42,197 bases of DNA. Source: Marinilactibacillus kalidii (lineage in GTDB: Bacteria; Bacillota; Bacilli; Lactobacillales; Carnobacteriaceae_A). Location of the stretch: the NCBI RefSeq assembly GCF_017599325.1, contig NZ_JAGFVM010000042.1, positions 1 through 42,197 of the forward strand, read 5' to 3'. Position 1 is the stretch's first letter. Each line of letters starts with the position of its first letter. The translations under genes were made by a program, and so were the position numbers. The notes under the pieces were generated by a model. That model was given only the letters and a program-made list of their open reading frames with translations. It did not search any database and had not been told where the DNA came from. Shown here piece after piece: positions 22,064 through 30,486 of the stretch.

Positions 22064-24148
22064 CTACTTCATTTTGTCTAAAAATATTTGATTTAAATGT
22101 TGTTTTATCTGATCTTCAGAACCTTTATTGAATAAATTCAAACTAGCATCACTTTCTACAATTGAAGCACTGATGGTACCCATCATATCTTGTATTGGTA
22201 TGTCCATCGGTTCAGGTGCAAGTAACAATAAAATGCGATCTAGCTGCATATTTTTCTTTTCCATATTCATGAGGTCAAAGGATTTCGGAAGATCAACTAT
22301 ACTAAAATACGGTTCTTCAATTGATGGATGAATACAATGAAACAAACCTAGCCCCGTATTCGGAATCCCAATAGGTGCAGAATTCATCCGCTTCTCTAGT
22401 TTTTCAGCAACCGCCATCGGCTCATTCGACACTGCTTTTGGTAAATGACTACAAATCTGTTGGAGTGTTTCTTGCAACGTTCCAAATACACCTACTTTTT
22501 GAATAGAAAAGGATTCAAGCAATCGATTCACCTTTACCATCTCTTCAAAGAAATCCTTAAATGTCTTTTGTGCTTCAGCTTTTTCTAGTAGCCGATCTTT
22601 GTTTCGTATTTTTTTGATTTTTTTGCGTAAGACTTGCTCGATATATTTTCGAATACTTTTCAATTCGTCATCCATCAATAAAGGGGTTACTACTTTGTAC
22701 TCTTTTTCAAATCCTTGAAGGAAAATGGTTGATAGAATCAAGTCGTACTGGTCGTAGTTCAATTGATGCAACTGAGATATTCTGGAAACATCTACCGTGG
22801 TCACTTCGGATATATTTTTACGTAAGCGACTTTCTAGTATTTTTGCAGTCCCCATACCGCTTGAGCAAATAATCAATACATTGAGCAATTGGACACTTGC
22901 GTTTCGTTCAAATGCAGAAGCAAAATGTACAACTACGTAGAGTAATTCATTGAATTGAAACGTGAATTCCGGAAAAATTTCTTCCATACGTTTTTGAATC
23001 ATCTCGCTCAATTCAGTGTACTCATCTTGGATTTTCTCAAGAAGAGGATTGTTCATTTCAGGCATTGGTGCTTTATTTCGTTTTACTGCTGCTGAAATAT
23101 GGGCAAATAAATCTTTAAACAGTGTCTCATCTTGATAAAACTGCATGGTCATATCTTCTGATACAGCACGAATGAGTTCTCTCACTTTGTAGCTTAACTG
23201 CAGATCATAATCTTCAGAAAATTCATCTCTCAAAGGGACATTTAGTCCATCAATCTGTAAGGCTAAAAAGATGATTTCTTCTTGTGGAATATCAGAGCCA
23301 TCGCTTATATCATCAAGTTTCCTCAAGATATCTTTAGCGATTCCTCTACTACGGTCACGAACTATGTGGTCACTTGTCTTGCTACTCTTCGTTTGATTGA
23401 TTGTATAGCCTGAATTTATGCGCATTACTGTAAATGTCAGAAATAATATCAGACTCTGAAGTTGCGTATCATTCACTTCTCCAAATTGAAAACCATCGTT
23501 CTCTTTAACGACGCTATAAACGGATGCCATGACTTCAGGATCTAATATGTCCAGAAAAGGATTTGAATGTTCATGAAATCTCTGTTTAGAGAGTCTGGAT
23601 TGATCTTCAAACAATCTAAAAAAATTATATTCATTCAATTCACTGGCAATAAGCCCACTCACGATCAGTCTTAAAGATGTTTCTGAAGCATCGACTTTAA
23701 TGCCTCTTGCTTTCATTTTTAAAATTTTAATGTCATATTCTTTGAAAATATCTTCGATTGTTTGGAGATCTTGTTGGATCGTTCCTGCACTCACTTTCAA
23801 TTGATAGGCTAACGATTCTGTCTTTATTTCTTCTTCTTCAAGCAATAGCGTAATCATCAACAAGCTTTGCCTTTTTTTAGACGACAATTCATCAGAAGAA
23901 GTGTAGAGCTCGGTCTTGAGTTCTTCTACGGAATCTTTGTTTCCCTCAATAGAATAGCCATCATTTTCTTTTGCTAATTTCAATTGATATTGCGCAATCG
24001 TACTCTCAAGACTAGCGATTTCTCTATAGATTGTTCGTGTACTAACCTCTAGTTGATTCGCTAAATAATTGATCGTTACCCCGTTTTTCTGATTCAGTAA
24101 CAATGCCAATATCATTTTTTCTCTATTTGAGATGTACAGGTCGTTCAC
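22064..24148 (-). CDS. mtlR: Mannitol operon transcriptional activator, PRD family
   Basis: DNA-binding activator of the mtl operon whose activity is set by PTS phosphorylation. The 694-residue protein has N-terminal helix-turn-helix domains (about 10-60 and 95-140), two PRD domains (PRD2 histidines at H350 and H408), an EIIB-like domain with C428 in IICSSGMGTA, and an EIIA-like domain with the histidine pair H604/H607. In Bacillus MtlR the PRD2, EIIB and EIIA residues control activity. The GTG at 24148 has AAGAGG immediately next to it, an odd spacing, so the true start is uncertain within a few codons. It lies after a hairpin that follows mtlA. Confidence 0.95.
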   Translation of the reverse strand: MNDLYISNREKMILALLLNQKNGVTINYLANQLEVSTRTIYREIASLESTIAQYQLKLAKENDGYSIEGNKDSVEELKTELYTSSDELSSKKRQSLLMITLLLEEEEIKTESLAYQLKVSAGTIQQDLQTIEDIFKEYDIKILKMKARGIKVDASETSLRLIVSGLIASELNEYNFFRLFEDQSRLSKQRFHEHSNPFLDILDPEVMASVYSVVKENDGFQFGEVNDTQLQSLILFLTFTVMRINSGYTINQTKSSKTSDHIVRDRSRGIAKDILRKLDDISDGSDIPQEEIIFLALQIDGLNVPLRDEFSEDYDLQLSYKVRELIRAVSEDMTMQFYQDETLFKDLFAHISAAVKRNKAPMPEMNNPLLEKIQDEYTELSEMIQKRMEEIFPEFTFQFNELLYVVVHFASAFERNASVQLLNVLIICSSGMGTAKILESRLRKNISEVTTVDVSRISQLHQLNYDQYDLILSTIFLQGFEKEYKVVTPLLMDDELKSIRKYIEQVLRKKIKKIRNKDRLLEKAEAQKTFKDFFEEMVKVNRLLESFSIQKVGVFGTLQETLQQICSHLPKAVSNEPMAVAEKLEKRMNSAPIGIPNTGLGLFHCIHPSIEEPYFSIVDLPKSFDLMNMEKKNMQLDRILLLLAPEPMDIPIQDMMGTISASIVESDASLNLFNKGSEDQIKQHLNQIFLDKMK

Positions 24149-24182
24149 CTCTTTTCTTTAAATACCTTCTAATGTTTAAACG

Positions 24183-24224
24183 AAAACATAGAAAACAGTG
24201 AAATTCTGCACTGTCTTCTATGCG
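24183..24224 (-). terminator. Hairpin between mtlA and mtlR (partial terminator)
   Basis: 14-bp stem with one mismatch (24187-24200 with 24209-24222), then TTTTCG on the minus strand. The T tract is short, so it probably lowers rather than blocks expression of mtlR-mtlF-mtlD relative to mtlA. Confidence 0.65.
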
Positions 24225-24256
24225 TATCCCTTTGAGCCAATAAGCTCACCTGGTGA

Positions 24257-25717
24257 TTAAGATTGATTCCTGATTTTGTTGATGATTTCATCATATTTTG
24301 GACTACCTAAGAAGTTATCCACAGAAACATGTACTGCACTAGGTGTACGTTGAGAAGCTCGTTCCGTCAATTCTTCTTGTGTGATGACCAATAAGCCTTC
24401 TTCATCTTGTAAATTATTGATGGAAGAATTTGTCACGCTAATATTCAGGTCTGCTTCTTTTACTTTTTTCTTCATAAGAGAAGCACCCATTGCAGAGGAC
24501 CCCATTCCAGCATCACAAGCAAAGATGATTTTATTCACTAGCTTGTCTTCAACAGCATCTACTCCTGTTGCAACGTCACCAGCACCAACCGCACCTGCGT
24601 CGTTTGCTGTGACTTGACCTTTAGCTTGGGCTTTGTTCGCACTTGATTTAGCAATTGCAGCATCTAGTGCTTCTTCACTATCATCAGAACGATCTAATTT
24701 CAAGATAAGAGAACCGACTGCAAATGATGCAGCTGCAGCAATAAGCACACTCGAAATAACTGCAACATAAGCGCCACTAGCTGTCGCACCCAATACCGCA
24801 ATAATTGAACCTGGAGAAGCAGGAGAACGCAATGCTCCACCTAGAATAACGTTTGTGAATGTACCGGCTACACCACCAGCAATCGCAGCTAAGAACATCG
24901 CAGGTTTCATTAATACATAAGGGAAATAGATTTCGTGAATCCCACCGATGAAGTGAATAAATACCGCTCCGAATGATGACGATCTTGCTGAACCTTTACC
25001 AAAGACCATATAAGAAAGTAAGATACCAAGTCCGGGTCCAGGATTTGCTTCAAGCAAGTATATAATCGATCTACCTGTTTCAGCCGTTTGTTGCGCACCA
25101 AGTGGTGTGAAAATACCATGATTGATTGCATTATTTAAGAACAATACTTTAGCTGGTTCAATAAAGACGTTTACTAATGGGAGCAAGTTAGCGTTGATGA
25201 TCCATTCTACACCCGCAGCCATCGCTTGGTTCAATCCTAAAAATACTGGACCTATTACAACGAAAGCCAATAAAGATAATATGAATCCGATGATACCGCT
25301 TGAGAAGTTATTGACGAGCATCTCAAGTCCAGTTGGAATTTTATCCCCGAAAAAATCATCGAATAGTTTGATCATATACCCACCAAACGGACCAACAACC
25401 ATCGCGCCAAGTAACATCGGTGCCTCAGGCGCTCCTAAGATTACCCCCATCACGGCAATAACCCCAACGACCGCTCCACGTTGACCATGAACCATGCTAC
25501 CGCCCTGATAGGCAATGAGAATCGGAATCAAATAGTTGATCATAGGACCTACCATTGAAGCAAAATCCTCGTTTGGCAGGAAACCATCTGGAATGAACAA
25601 AGCTGTTAATATCCCCCAAGCTATTAACGCTCCGATGTTCGGCATAATCATTCCACTGAGGTATGAACCTAAGCGCTGAACAAAAGATTTGCCACCTCTA
25701 CTTTGTGTCTGTTGCAT
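24257..25717 (-). CDS. mtlA: Mannitol-specific PTS EIICB component
   Basis: Membrane permease that takes up mannitol and phosphorylates it to mannitol 1-phosphate. The 486-residue protein has an EIIC domain (about 1-345, with the conserved GGIHEIYFPYVLM loop) followed by an Ala/Gly-rich linker. A C-terminal EIIB domain has its phosphocysteine at about C401 in FACDAGMGSSAMGA. No EIIA domain is fused; that function is supplied by MtlF. The ATG at 25717 has AAGGAG 8 nt upstream. It heads the mtl operon, behind cre- and MtlR-like sites. Confidence 0.97.
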   Translation of the reverse strand: MQQTQSRGGKSFVQRLGSYLSGMIMPNIGALIAWGILTALFIPDGFLPNEDFASMVGPMINYLIPILIAYQGGSMVHGQRGAVVGVIAVMGVILGAPEAPMLLGAMVVGPFGGYMIKLFDDFFGDKIPTGLEMLVNNFSSGIIGFILSLLAFVVIGPVFLGLNQAMAAGVEWIINANLLPLVNVFIEPAKVLFLNNAINHGIFTPLGAQQTAETGRSIIYLLEANPGPGLGILLSYMVFGKGSARSSSFGAVFIHFIGGIHEIYFPYVLMKPAMFLAAIAGGVAGTFTNVILGGALRSPASPGSIIAVLGATASGAYVAVISSVLIAAAASFAVGSLILKLDRSDDSEEALDAAIAKSSANKAQAKGQVTANDAGAVGAGDVATGVDAVEDKLVNKIIFACDAGMGSSAMGASLMKKKVKEADLNISVTNSSINNLQDEEGLLVITQEELTERASQRTPSAVHVSVDNFLGSPKYDEIINKIRNQS

Positions 25718-25771
25718 TTTGCATTCTCCTTTTATATTAGATTTTTCTAATTGCTAACCCTTACATTTGCA

Positions 25772-25788
25772 TTGTAAGCGCTATTCAA
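25772..25788 (-). promoter_or_regulatory. cre-like CcpA site before mtlA
   Basis: Minus strand TTGAATAGCGCTTACAA has the core and ends of the cre consensus (TGAAAGCGCTTACA-like) with one extra base. It lies between the -35 region and the mtlA start, a common repressing position. Confidence 0.55.
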
Positions 25789-25817
25789 ACAAATTACTAC
25801 TTACACTAGTTAGAGGT

Positions 25818-25838
25818 TTGTCAATTTGCTTTTGACAA
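25818..25838. promoter_or_regulatory. Putative MtlR operator
   Basis: Perfect 6-bp inverted repeat TTGTCA-N9-TGACAA. The described MtlR box is TTGNCACA-N4-TGTGNCAA; the outer parts match, the inner parts do not, and the spacing is one base longer. One arm contains TTGACA, a possible -35 of mtlA. Confidence 0.5.
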
Positions 25839-25987
25839 AATTGTGCTTTCATCACCACTTCTTTGCCTCAACATTCCCTCTTTAGAATATTAAGCGCTTC
25901 GTGCTTTCTACTTTATATTGTTAAGTAAAACCAGTTTGACTTAAGATTATTAAGTAAAAAGGAGTCAATCCCTTAATACAATTATCA

Positions 25988-26002
25988 AGTATACCAATTT
26001 TA
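25988..26002. promoter_or_regulatory. NagR-like half site upstream of the glmS promoter
   Basis: AGTATACCAATTT resembles the left half of the site at 26085-26100 (AGTATATACCAAT) and lies about 22 bp before the -35 box. Confidence 0.4.
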
Positions 26003-26023
26003 TTTATAATTCATTTATTCTGT

Positions 26024-26052
26024 TTGACAAACCACGTCATTGATTATAGTAT
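26024..26052 (+). promoter_or_regulatory. glmS promoter
   Basis: -35 TTGACA (26024-26029), 17-nt spacer, -10 TAGTAT (26047-26052). It gives a leader of about 80 nt. Confidence 0.8.
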
Positions 26053-26084
26053 TGTGAAGCAACCAAAGATACACACTAAAAAAA

Positions 26085-26118
26085 CAGTATATACCAATAT
26101 CATTTTGGTCTATACCTT
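26085..26118. promoter_or_regulatory. Paired GntR/NagR-type operators in the glmS leader
   Basis: Two sites face each other: AGTATATACCAATAT and TTTTGGTCTATACC. Together they form an 11-bp inverted repeat (gtatataccaa with ttggtctatac, one mismatch, 7-bp gap). The TTGGTCTATACC core matches operators of the GntR/HutC regulators NagR/YvoA/DasR (TGGTCTAGACCA-like). Located after the start point, a bound repressor would block elongation. Confidence 0.65.
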
Positions 26119-26140
26119 AAAAAAGAAAGAAGGAAAATAT

Positions 26141-27949
26141 ATGTGCGGAATCGTAGGATATATTGGTCACAAGGACGTTAAGGAAATTTTACTAAGAGGT
26201 TTAGATACATTGGAGTACCGTGGGTATGATTCAGCGGGAATCTACATTACTGATGATGAAGATCAAGGTCATTTATTCAAAGAAAAAGGTCGTATCGCTG
26301 CACTTCGCGACAAAGTAGACCAATCTGTTTCAGCTCATTCTGGTATCGGACATACTCGTTGGGCTACTCACGGTGTTCCGAGTGTGGAGAATGCACACCC
26401 TCACCAATCAACAAGCGGCCGTTTCACTATTGTACATAATGGTGTAATCGAGAACTTCGAAGAAGTCAAAGACGCTTACCTATCAGATGTACACTTCCAC
26501 AGCACAACCGATACTGAAGTCATTGTTCAGTTAATTGCTTGGTTCGTCGAATCTGAAAATCTGGATACGATCGACGCTTTCAAAAAAGCAATCGTTACTT
26601 TAAAAGGTTCTTACGCACTTGCTTTAGTTGATAGCGAACAACCAGATACTTTATTTGCTGCTAAAAATAAATCGCCATTACTATTAGGTACTGGCGAAGG
26701 TTTCAACGTTATTTCGTCTGATGCCATGGCAATGGTACAAGAAACAACTCAATTCATCGAATTAATGGATGGAGAAGTCGCTACTTTAACAAAAGATTCG
26801 ATTAAAATCGAAGACCTTGCTGGAGAAGTTGTCGAACGTGACACTTACACCGCTCACATTGATGCAAACGATCTTGGTAAAGGTACTTACCCATACTACA
26901 TGATCAAAGAAATCGATGAGCAACCTGCTGTTATGCGTAAGCTTGTTCAACAATACCAAAACGAAGAAGGTACACTTGAAGTTGACGAAGCTGTACTCAC
27001 TGAAATCAAAAATAGCGACCGTGTATATATCGTCGCTTGTGGAACAAGTTATAATGCTGGTTGGGTTGGAAAACAGTTACTTGAACGTGTAACGAATACA
27101 CCGACTGAAGTTCACCTTGCTAGTGAGTTTGCTTACAATACGCCATTATTGACTGAAAAACCATTCTTCATTTTCTTATCTCAGTCAGGCGAAACAGCCG
27201 ATAGTCGTCAAGTACTTGTACAAGTTAATAAAGCAGGACATCCTTCTTTAACCTTGACAAACGTACCAGGTTCGACTTTATCTCGTGAAGCTAAATATAC
27301 ACTTCTTTTACATGCTGGACCTGAAATCGCAGTTGCTTCAACTAAAGCTTATACTGCTCAAATCGCTGTTTTAGCAATCCTATCTGAATGCGTTGCTCGT
27401 TTCAACGGCATGGAAATTTCTATCGACGTTGCCCATGAGCTCGGTATTATCGCTAACGCGATTGAAACAATCATTAGTGATCACGAAATCTTTGAACACT
27501 TATCTGTCACACACCTGAGCACAAGTAAAAATGCTTTCTATATCGGTCGCGGTATTGATTACTACGTGGTTATGGAAGCTGCATTAAAACTAAAAGAAGT
27601 CTCTTATGTTCAAGCTGAAGGATGGGCTTCTGGGGAATTGAAACACGGTACGATCGCTTTGATCGAAGATAATACACCAGTCGTTTCGATCATTACCGAT
27701 GCTGTATCTGGTCCACATACACGTGGAAATGCGCACGAAGTTATTTCTCGTGGTGCACATAGTATGATTATTTCTATGGAAGGATTAGATCGTCAAGAAG
27801 ATGCTTATGTCTTGCCAAAAGTTCACGATCTTCTTACACCGTTAGTCAGTGTTATCCCAACACAGTTAATTGCATACTACACTGCATTACACCGTGGTAA
27901 CGACGTTGATAAACCTCGTAACCTTGCGAAATCTGTAACTGTAGAATAA
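26141..27949 (+). CDS. glmS: Glutamine-fructose-6-phosphate aminotransferase (isomerizing)
   Basis: First step of UDP-GlcNAc synthesis: fructose 6-phosphate plus glutamine to glucosamine 6-phosphate, feeding peptidoglycan. The 602-residue protein starts MCGIVGYIG, so the second residue is the catalytic N-terminal cysteine after Met removal. The class II glutaminase domain covers about 1-220 and two SIS sugar-isomerase domains cover about 285-602 ([18 protein letters not shown]). The ATG at 26141 is fixed by the required MCG start and AAGGA 6 nt upstream, although the frame is open further back. Confidence 0.98.
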   Translation: MCGIVGYIGHKDVKEILLRGLDTLEYRGYDSAGIYITDDEDQGHLFKEKGRIAALRDKVDQSVSAHSGIGHTRWATHGVPSVENAHPHQSTSGRFTIVHNGVIENFEEVKDAYLSDVHFHSTTDTEVIVQLIAWFVESENLDTIDAFKKAIVTLKGSYALALVDSEQPDTLFAAKNKSPLLLGTGEGFNVISSDAMAMVQETTQFIELMDGEVATLTKDSIKIEDLAGEVVERDTYTAHIDANDLGKGTYPYYMIKEIDEQPAVMRKLVQQYQNEEGTLEVDEAVLTEIKNSDRVYIVACGTSYNAGWVGKQLLERVTNTPTEVHLASEFAYNTPLLTEKPFFIFLSQSGETADSRQVLVQVNKAGHPSLTLTNVPGSTLSREAKYTLLLHAGPEIAVASTKAYTAQIAVLAILSECVARFNGMEISIDVAHELGIIANAIETIISDHEIFEHLSVTHLSTSKNAFYIGRGIDYYVVMEAALKLKEVSYVQAEGWASGELKHGTIALIEDNTPVVSIITDAVSGPHTRGNAHEVISRGAHSMIISMEGLDRQEDAYVLPKVHDLLTPLVSVIPTQLIAYYTALHRGNDVDKPRNLAKSVTVE

Positions 27950-27963
27950 TAACTGCTCAAAAT

Positions 27964-28018
27964 AAGAACCTCACCTTAGTCATCTAAACAATTTCTGAGG
28001 TGGGGTTCTATTTTTTTG
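27964..28018 (+). terminator. Terminator after glmS
   Basis: Long stem (27965-27979 with 27995-28009, AGAACCTCACCT pairing AGGTGGGGTTCT with one mismatch), followed by a run of seven T. Confidence 0.9.
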
Positions 28019-28103
28019 TCTTAATCTTTGAAAAATCGTTTCGTCAATTCCTTGATATTAACGTACAATAAGAAATCATATTATTATAGAAAGGAATAGA
28101 TAC

Positions 28104-28739
28104 TTGGATAAACTAACTCAAATTATCATCAATCAGATCGAACAGTTGTCAAAACCGATTATTATTGGCATATCCGGTCATGGCGCATCAGGTAAAACCA
28201 CACTTGCTTTATCACTGATCGATAAGCTAGGAAAAGACTTTGTCAATTACCTTAACACTGATCCTTACATCGTTAGTGCAGCTGTAAGAAAGCACACTAA
28301 AATCACTTATAACTATTTCGGGAAAGACCATACTTATAAAATGACTGCTTGCCATCCAGCAGCGCATCATACATTAGCACTCGAAAGAGATCTTTTTATG
28401 ATAAAAGAAGGGTATGCATTAAAAACTATGAATGTTCCTTACCTCAAGCAGACTATTTTGTCTTCCGAAAAACAGATCACATTAGTCGAAGGCATGAGTG
28501 TAGCTTTTATTGAACCCGATTTATTGGATTACGCTATCTATTTATACTCAGATGACGAGACCGAATGGCTTCGTAGAAATGAACGAGATTTAAAAGAAAG
28601 AGGATCTAGTTTGGCATTTTTAGCGGACTCTCACGCCGAACGACGAATTCAATACCAAACTTTTATGCACCCTTTCAGTCAATTATTCAATCTAGTGGCT
28701 GATACCTCGCAAGATCAAATCAAAATCGAGCGAATATAG
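28104..28739 (+). CDS. Uridine-kinase-like P-loop NTPase
   Basis: Cytoplasmic P-loop protein of 211 residues related to the uridine kinase/phosphoribulokinase family, of unknown substrate. The Walker A motif GISGHGASGKTT is at about 22-33, and a VEGMSV strand near 128-133 corresponds to the family's EGI segment. The C-terminal part is shorter than in true Udk, and I see no clear nucleoside-specific motif, so nucleoside kinase activity is only inferred. The start is TTG at 28104, set by AAAGGA 8 nt upstream. It is a single gene between two terminators. Confidence 0.8.
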   Translation: MDKLTQIIINQIEQLSKPIIIGISGHGASGKTTLALSLIDKLGKDFVNYLNTDPYIVSAAVRKHTKITYNYFGKDHTYKMTACHPAAHHTLALERDLFMIKEGYALKTMNVPYLKQTILSSEKQITLVEGMSVAFIEPDLLDYAIYLYSDDETEWLRRNERDLKERGSSLAFLADSHAERRIQYQTFMHPFSQLFNLVADTSQDQIKIERI

Positions 28740-28773
28740 AAAAAGAGGCTGGGACTTTTCCCAGCCTCTTTTC
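28740..28773. terminator. Bidirectional terminator between convergent genes
   Basis: Perfect 13-bp stem AAAAGAGGCTGGG/CCCAGCCTCTTTT (28741-28753 with 28760-28772) with T-runs on both strands. It serves the kinase-like gene and the PTS gene. The AGGCTGGGA/TCCCAGCCT type is common in Listeria and enterococcal genomes. Confidence 0.95.
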
Positions 28774-28777
28774 TATG

Positions 28778-30115
28778 TTAAGCCTCAGTAGGTTGTGTCG
28801 CTTGTACACCGCCTCTTTCAACGCGTTCAATGGCTTCTGTTCCTTCTGTTTCTAATTTATAAGCTTTTTGATCTACGATTCTAAAGAATGGATAATAGAT
28901 TCCGGCGGATAATACTATTTGAATCATCTGCCACACGCCGCCTCTCCATCCACTGAGTAAGAATCCCGAAATAATCGGTGGTGTAGTCCACGGAATATTA
29001 GCACCATTTGCGTATGGCACAAACCCTGCTGACATCACAAAGTAAGTCAGTGCCGACATCACTAAAGGCATCAACAAGAATGGAATCATCATGATTGGGT
29101 TCAATACAATTGGTAATCCAAAAATCAGCGGTTCATTGATATTGAATAATCCAGGAACCAATGCTAACTTCCCAAGTGTTTTATATTGTTGAGACTTTGC
29201 AAAAAGTACAATACAAAATGCTAAGCCTAACGTTGCGCCCGCACCACCTAACTTAATAAAATTGTTGTAAAATTGCGCGTTAATAATATTAGGTAATTCA
29301 GCACCAATCTTAAATGCTGCCAAATTTTCCGCTGTTAAGTTCAACCAAATAGGGTTCATTACTGCTCCAACAATATTAGAACCATGAATCCCAAAAGACC
29401 ACAATAACCCTTCAAAAATGAAAATAATAAATGTCGTTGGTAATGTTCTCGATAGTGCTAAAAGTGGCATTTGTAAAATTTGAAAAATAAATGCGTGGGC
29501 AGTTTCATAAGAAATCAGACTAAAACCTATTCGAATAAAGTTGAATAATACAATCACAAAGAATGCAGGAATCAAGGCTGAAAAAGATCGTGCCACGTTA
29601 GATGGAACAGCATCCGGCAGCTTGATCACCCAACCTTTTTGAATAACCATTCTATAAATTTCAGTGGCAATAATTGCAGAAATCATCCCTACGAATAAAC
29701 CACTTGCACTCAAATTCAGCATTGGAATCCCTCTAACTTCATCAGCACCAGTAATTGTTGGTGTTAAAATGAAGAATGCTACTAAAGATACTAAAATCGC
29801 ACCTATATCATCCACTTTATAATAATTAGCTAATGACTTAGCCATACCAATCATAACAAAGGGCGTCATGATCTCCATTGTCATATCGTACGGGACTTCA
29901 AAGTATGATTTCCATTCTGCACCAAGAATACTGGACATGAATCCGTCGTATCCTTCAATAGGCAGATTGGCAAACAGCAAGAATATAGACCCAATGATCA
30001 AAAGAGACATCGCTCCAAAGAATCCTGCTTTAACAGCCGATAAGTAACGGTTAGCATCTAATTTAAAGGCAAGTGGTGAAAGAACATCTGATAATTTATC
30101 TAGTGCGTTTTCCAT
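28778..30115 (-). CDS. PTS lactose/cellobiose-family EIIC component (orphan)
   Basis: Sugar permease subunit of 445 residues, all membrane: about 8-10 hydrophobic segments. It has the family's hallmark LFNINEPLIFGLPIVLNP (about residues 330-347), which binds sugar and identifies the Lac/Cel (CelB-like) group. The EIIA and EIIB partners it needs are not encoded nearby, so they must come from elsewhere in the genome. The ATG at 30115 has an AGAAGG site 7 nt upstream. A cre-like box lies just before it, so catabolite repression is likely. The sugar is unknown; beta-glucosides are typical for the family. Confidence 0.93.
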   Translation of the reverse strand: MENALDKLSDVLSPLAFKLDANRYLSAVKAGFFGAMSLLIIGSIFLLFANLPIEGYDGFMSSILGAEWKSYFEVPYDMTMEIMTPFVMIGMAKSLANYYKVDDIGAILVSLVAFFILTPTITGADEVRGIPMLNLSASGLFVGMISAIIATEIYRMVIQKGWVIKLPDAVPSNVARSFSALIPAFFVIVLFNFIRIGFSLISYETAHAFIFQILQMPLLALSRTLPTTFIIFIFEGLLWSFGIHGSNIVGAVMNPIWLNLTAENLAAFKIGAELPNIINAQFYNNFIKLGGAGATLGLAFCIVLFAKSQQYKTLGKLALVPGLFNINEPLIFGLPIVLNPIMMIPFLLMPLVMSALTYFVMSAGFVPYANGANIPWTTPPIISGFLLSGWRGGVWQMIQIVLSAGIYYPFFRIVDQKAYKLETEGTEAIERVERGGVQATQPTEA

Positions 30116-30139
30116 GTAAATACCTTCTCCCTGTTAAAA

Positions 30140-30156
30140 TTATTAAGCGTTTTCAT
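30140..30156 (-). promoter_or_regulatory. cre site before the orphan PTS EIIC gene
   Basis: Minus strand ATGAAAACGCTTAATAA matches the cre consensus WTGNAANCGNWNNCW with one mismatch. It lies 25-41 bp before the start codon. Confidence 0.6.
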
Positions 30157-30442
30157 TTTTGATTTTGACACAAGATGTGCGCTCTGAAACTACACTTTTT
30201 GATTGTATATTTTCAGCATCTTGAATCAAATTTTTTGTTTCGTAAACGATACTTTTAAGTGACCATGATCATCTAGATAGTTCTATTATATATTCCAAAA
30301 TAATTTAAACAAGCGTTTTCTTCATTGTTATATCAACGTTTCCAATATGTAATCCATTACATACACAGGGTTAAGCCATTTTAAAATCAATATTCTTTTC
30401 GAATATAACTTCTAGTCAAAATTATACATTTCATGATTTTAT

Positions 30443-30478
30443 ACAAAAAAAGCGTGCACGCAGCTTTGCGTACACACC
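30443..30478 (-). terminator. Terminator after aspD
   Basis: GTGCACGC/GCGTACAC stem (one mismatch) followed by seven T on the minus strand. Confidence 0.8.
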
Positions 30479-30486
30479 TGATAGAT

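Larger units (their letters stand above)
25718..26140. promoter_or_regulatory. Divergent control region of mtlA and glmS (423 bp)
   Basis: Gene-free region. The mtlA side carries a cre-like box (25772-25788) and an inverted repeat (25818-25838). The glmS side carries a consensus promoter (26024-26052) and three GntR/NagR-type half or full sites (25988-26002, 26085-26100, 26103-26118). The middle holds two copies of TTAAGTAAAA (near 25920 and 25950) of unknown meaning. The frame of glmS is open across part of the region, but the first 39 codons lie across the promoter and are not translated. Confidence 0.75.
30116..30486. other. Intergenic region between aspD and the PTS EIIC gene (371 bp)
   Basis: No gene. 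It holds the aspD terminator (30443-30478) on one side and the PTS leader with a cre-like box on the other. The middle is AT-rich; a short palindrome ATGATCAT near 30264 and a second, weaker cre-like stretch near 30308-30322 are the only other features seen. Confidence 0.6.

Noticed and set aside
24225-24256. Small palindromes TGAGC-N6-GCTCA and TCACCTGGTGA after mtlA
   Set aside because: Too short, no T tract, and next to the stronger hairpin at 24183-24224; no independent role can be supported.
26024-26140. A 39-codon N-terminal extension of GlmS
   Set aside because: It begins at the -35 box of the glmS promoter, and GlmS needs MCG at the N-terminus for its catalytic cysteine; AAGGA precedes the ATG at 26141.
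25900-26140. A glmS ribozyme
   Set aside because: The leader is short and I cannot find the conserved ribozyme core; the visible structure is explained by operator repeats.
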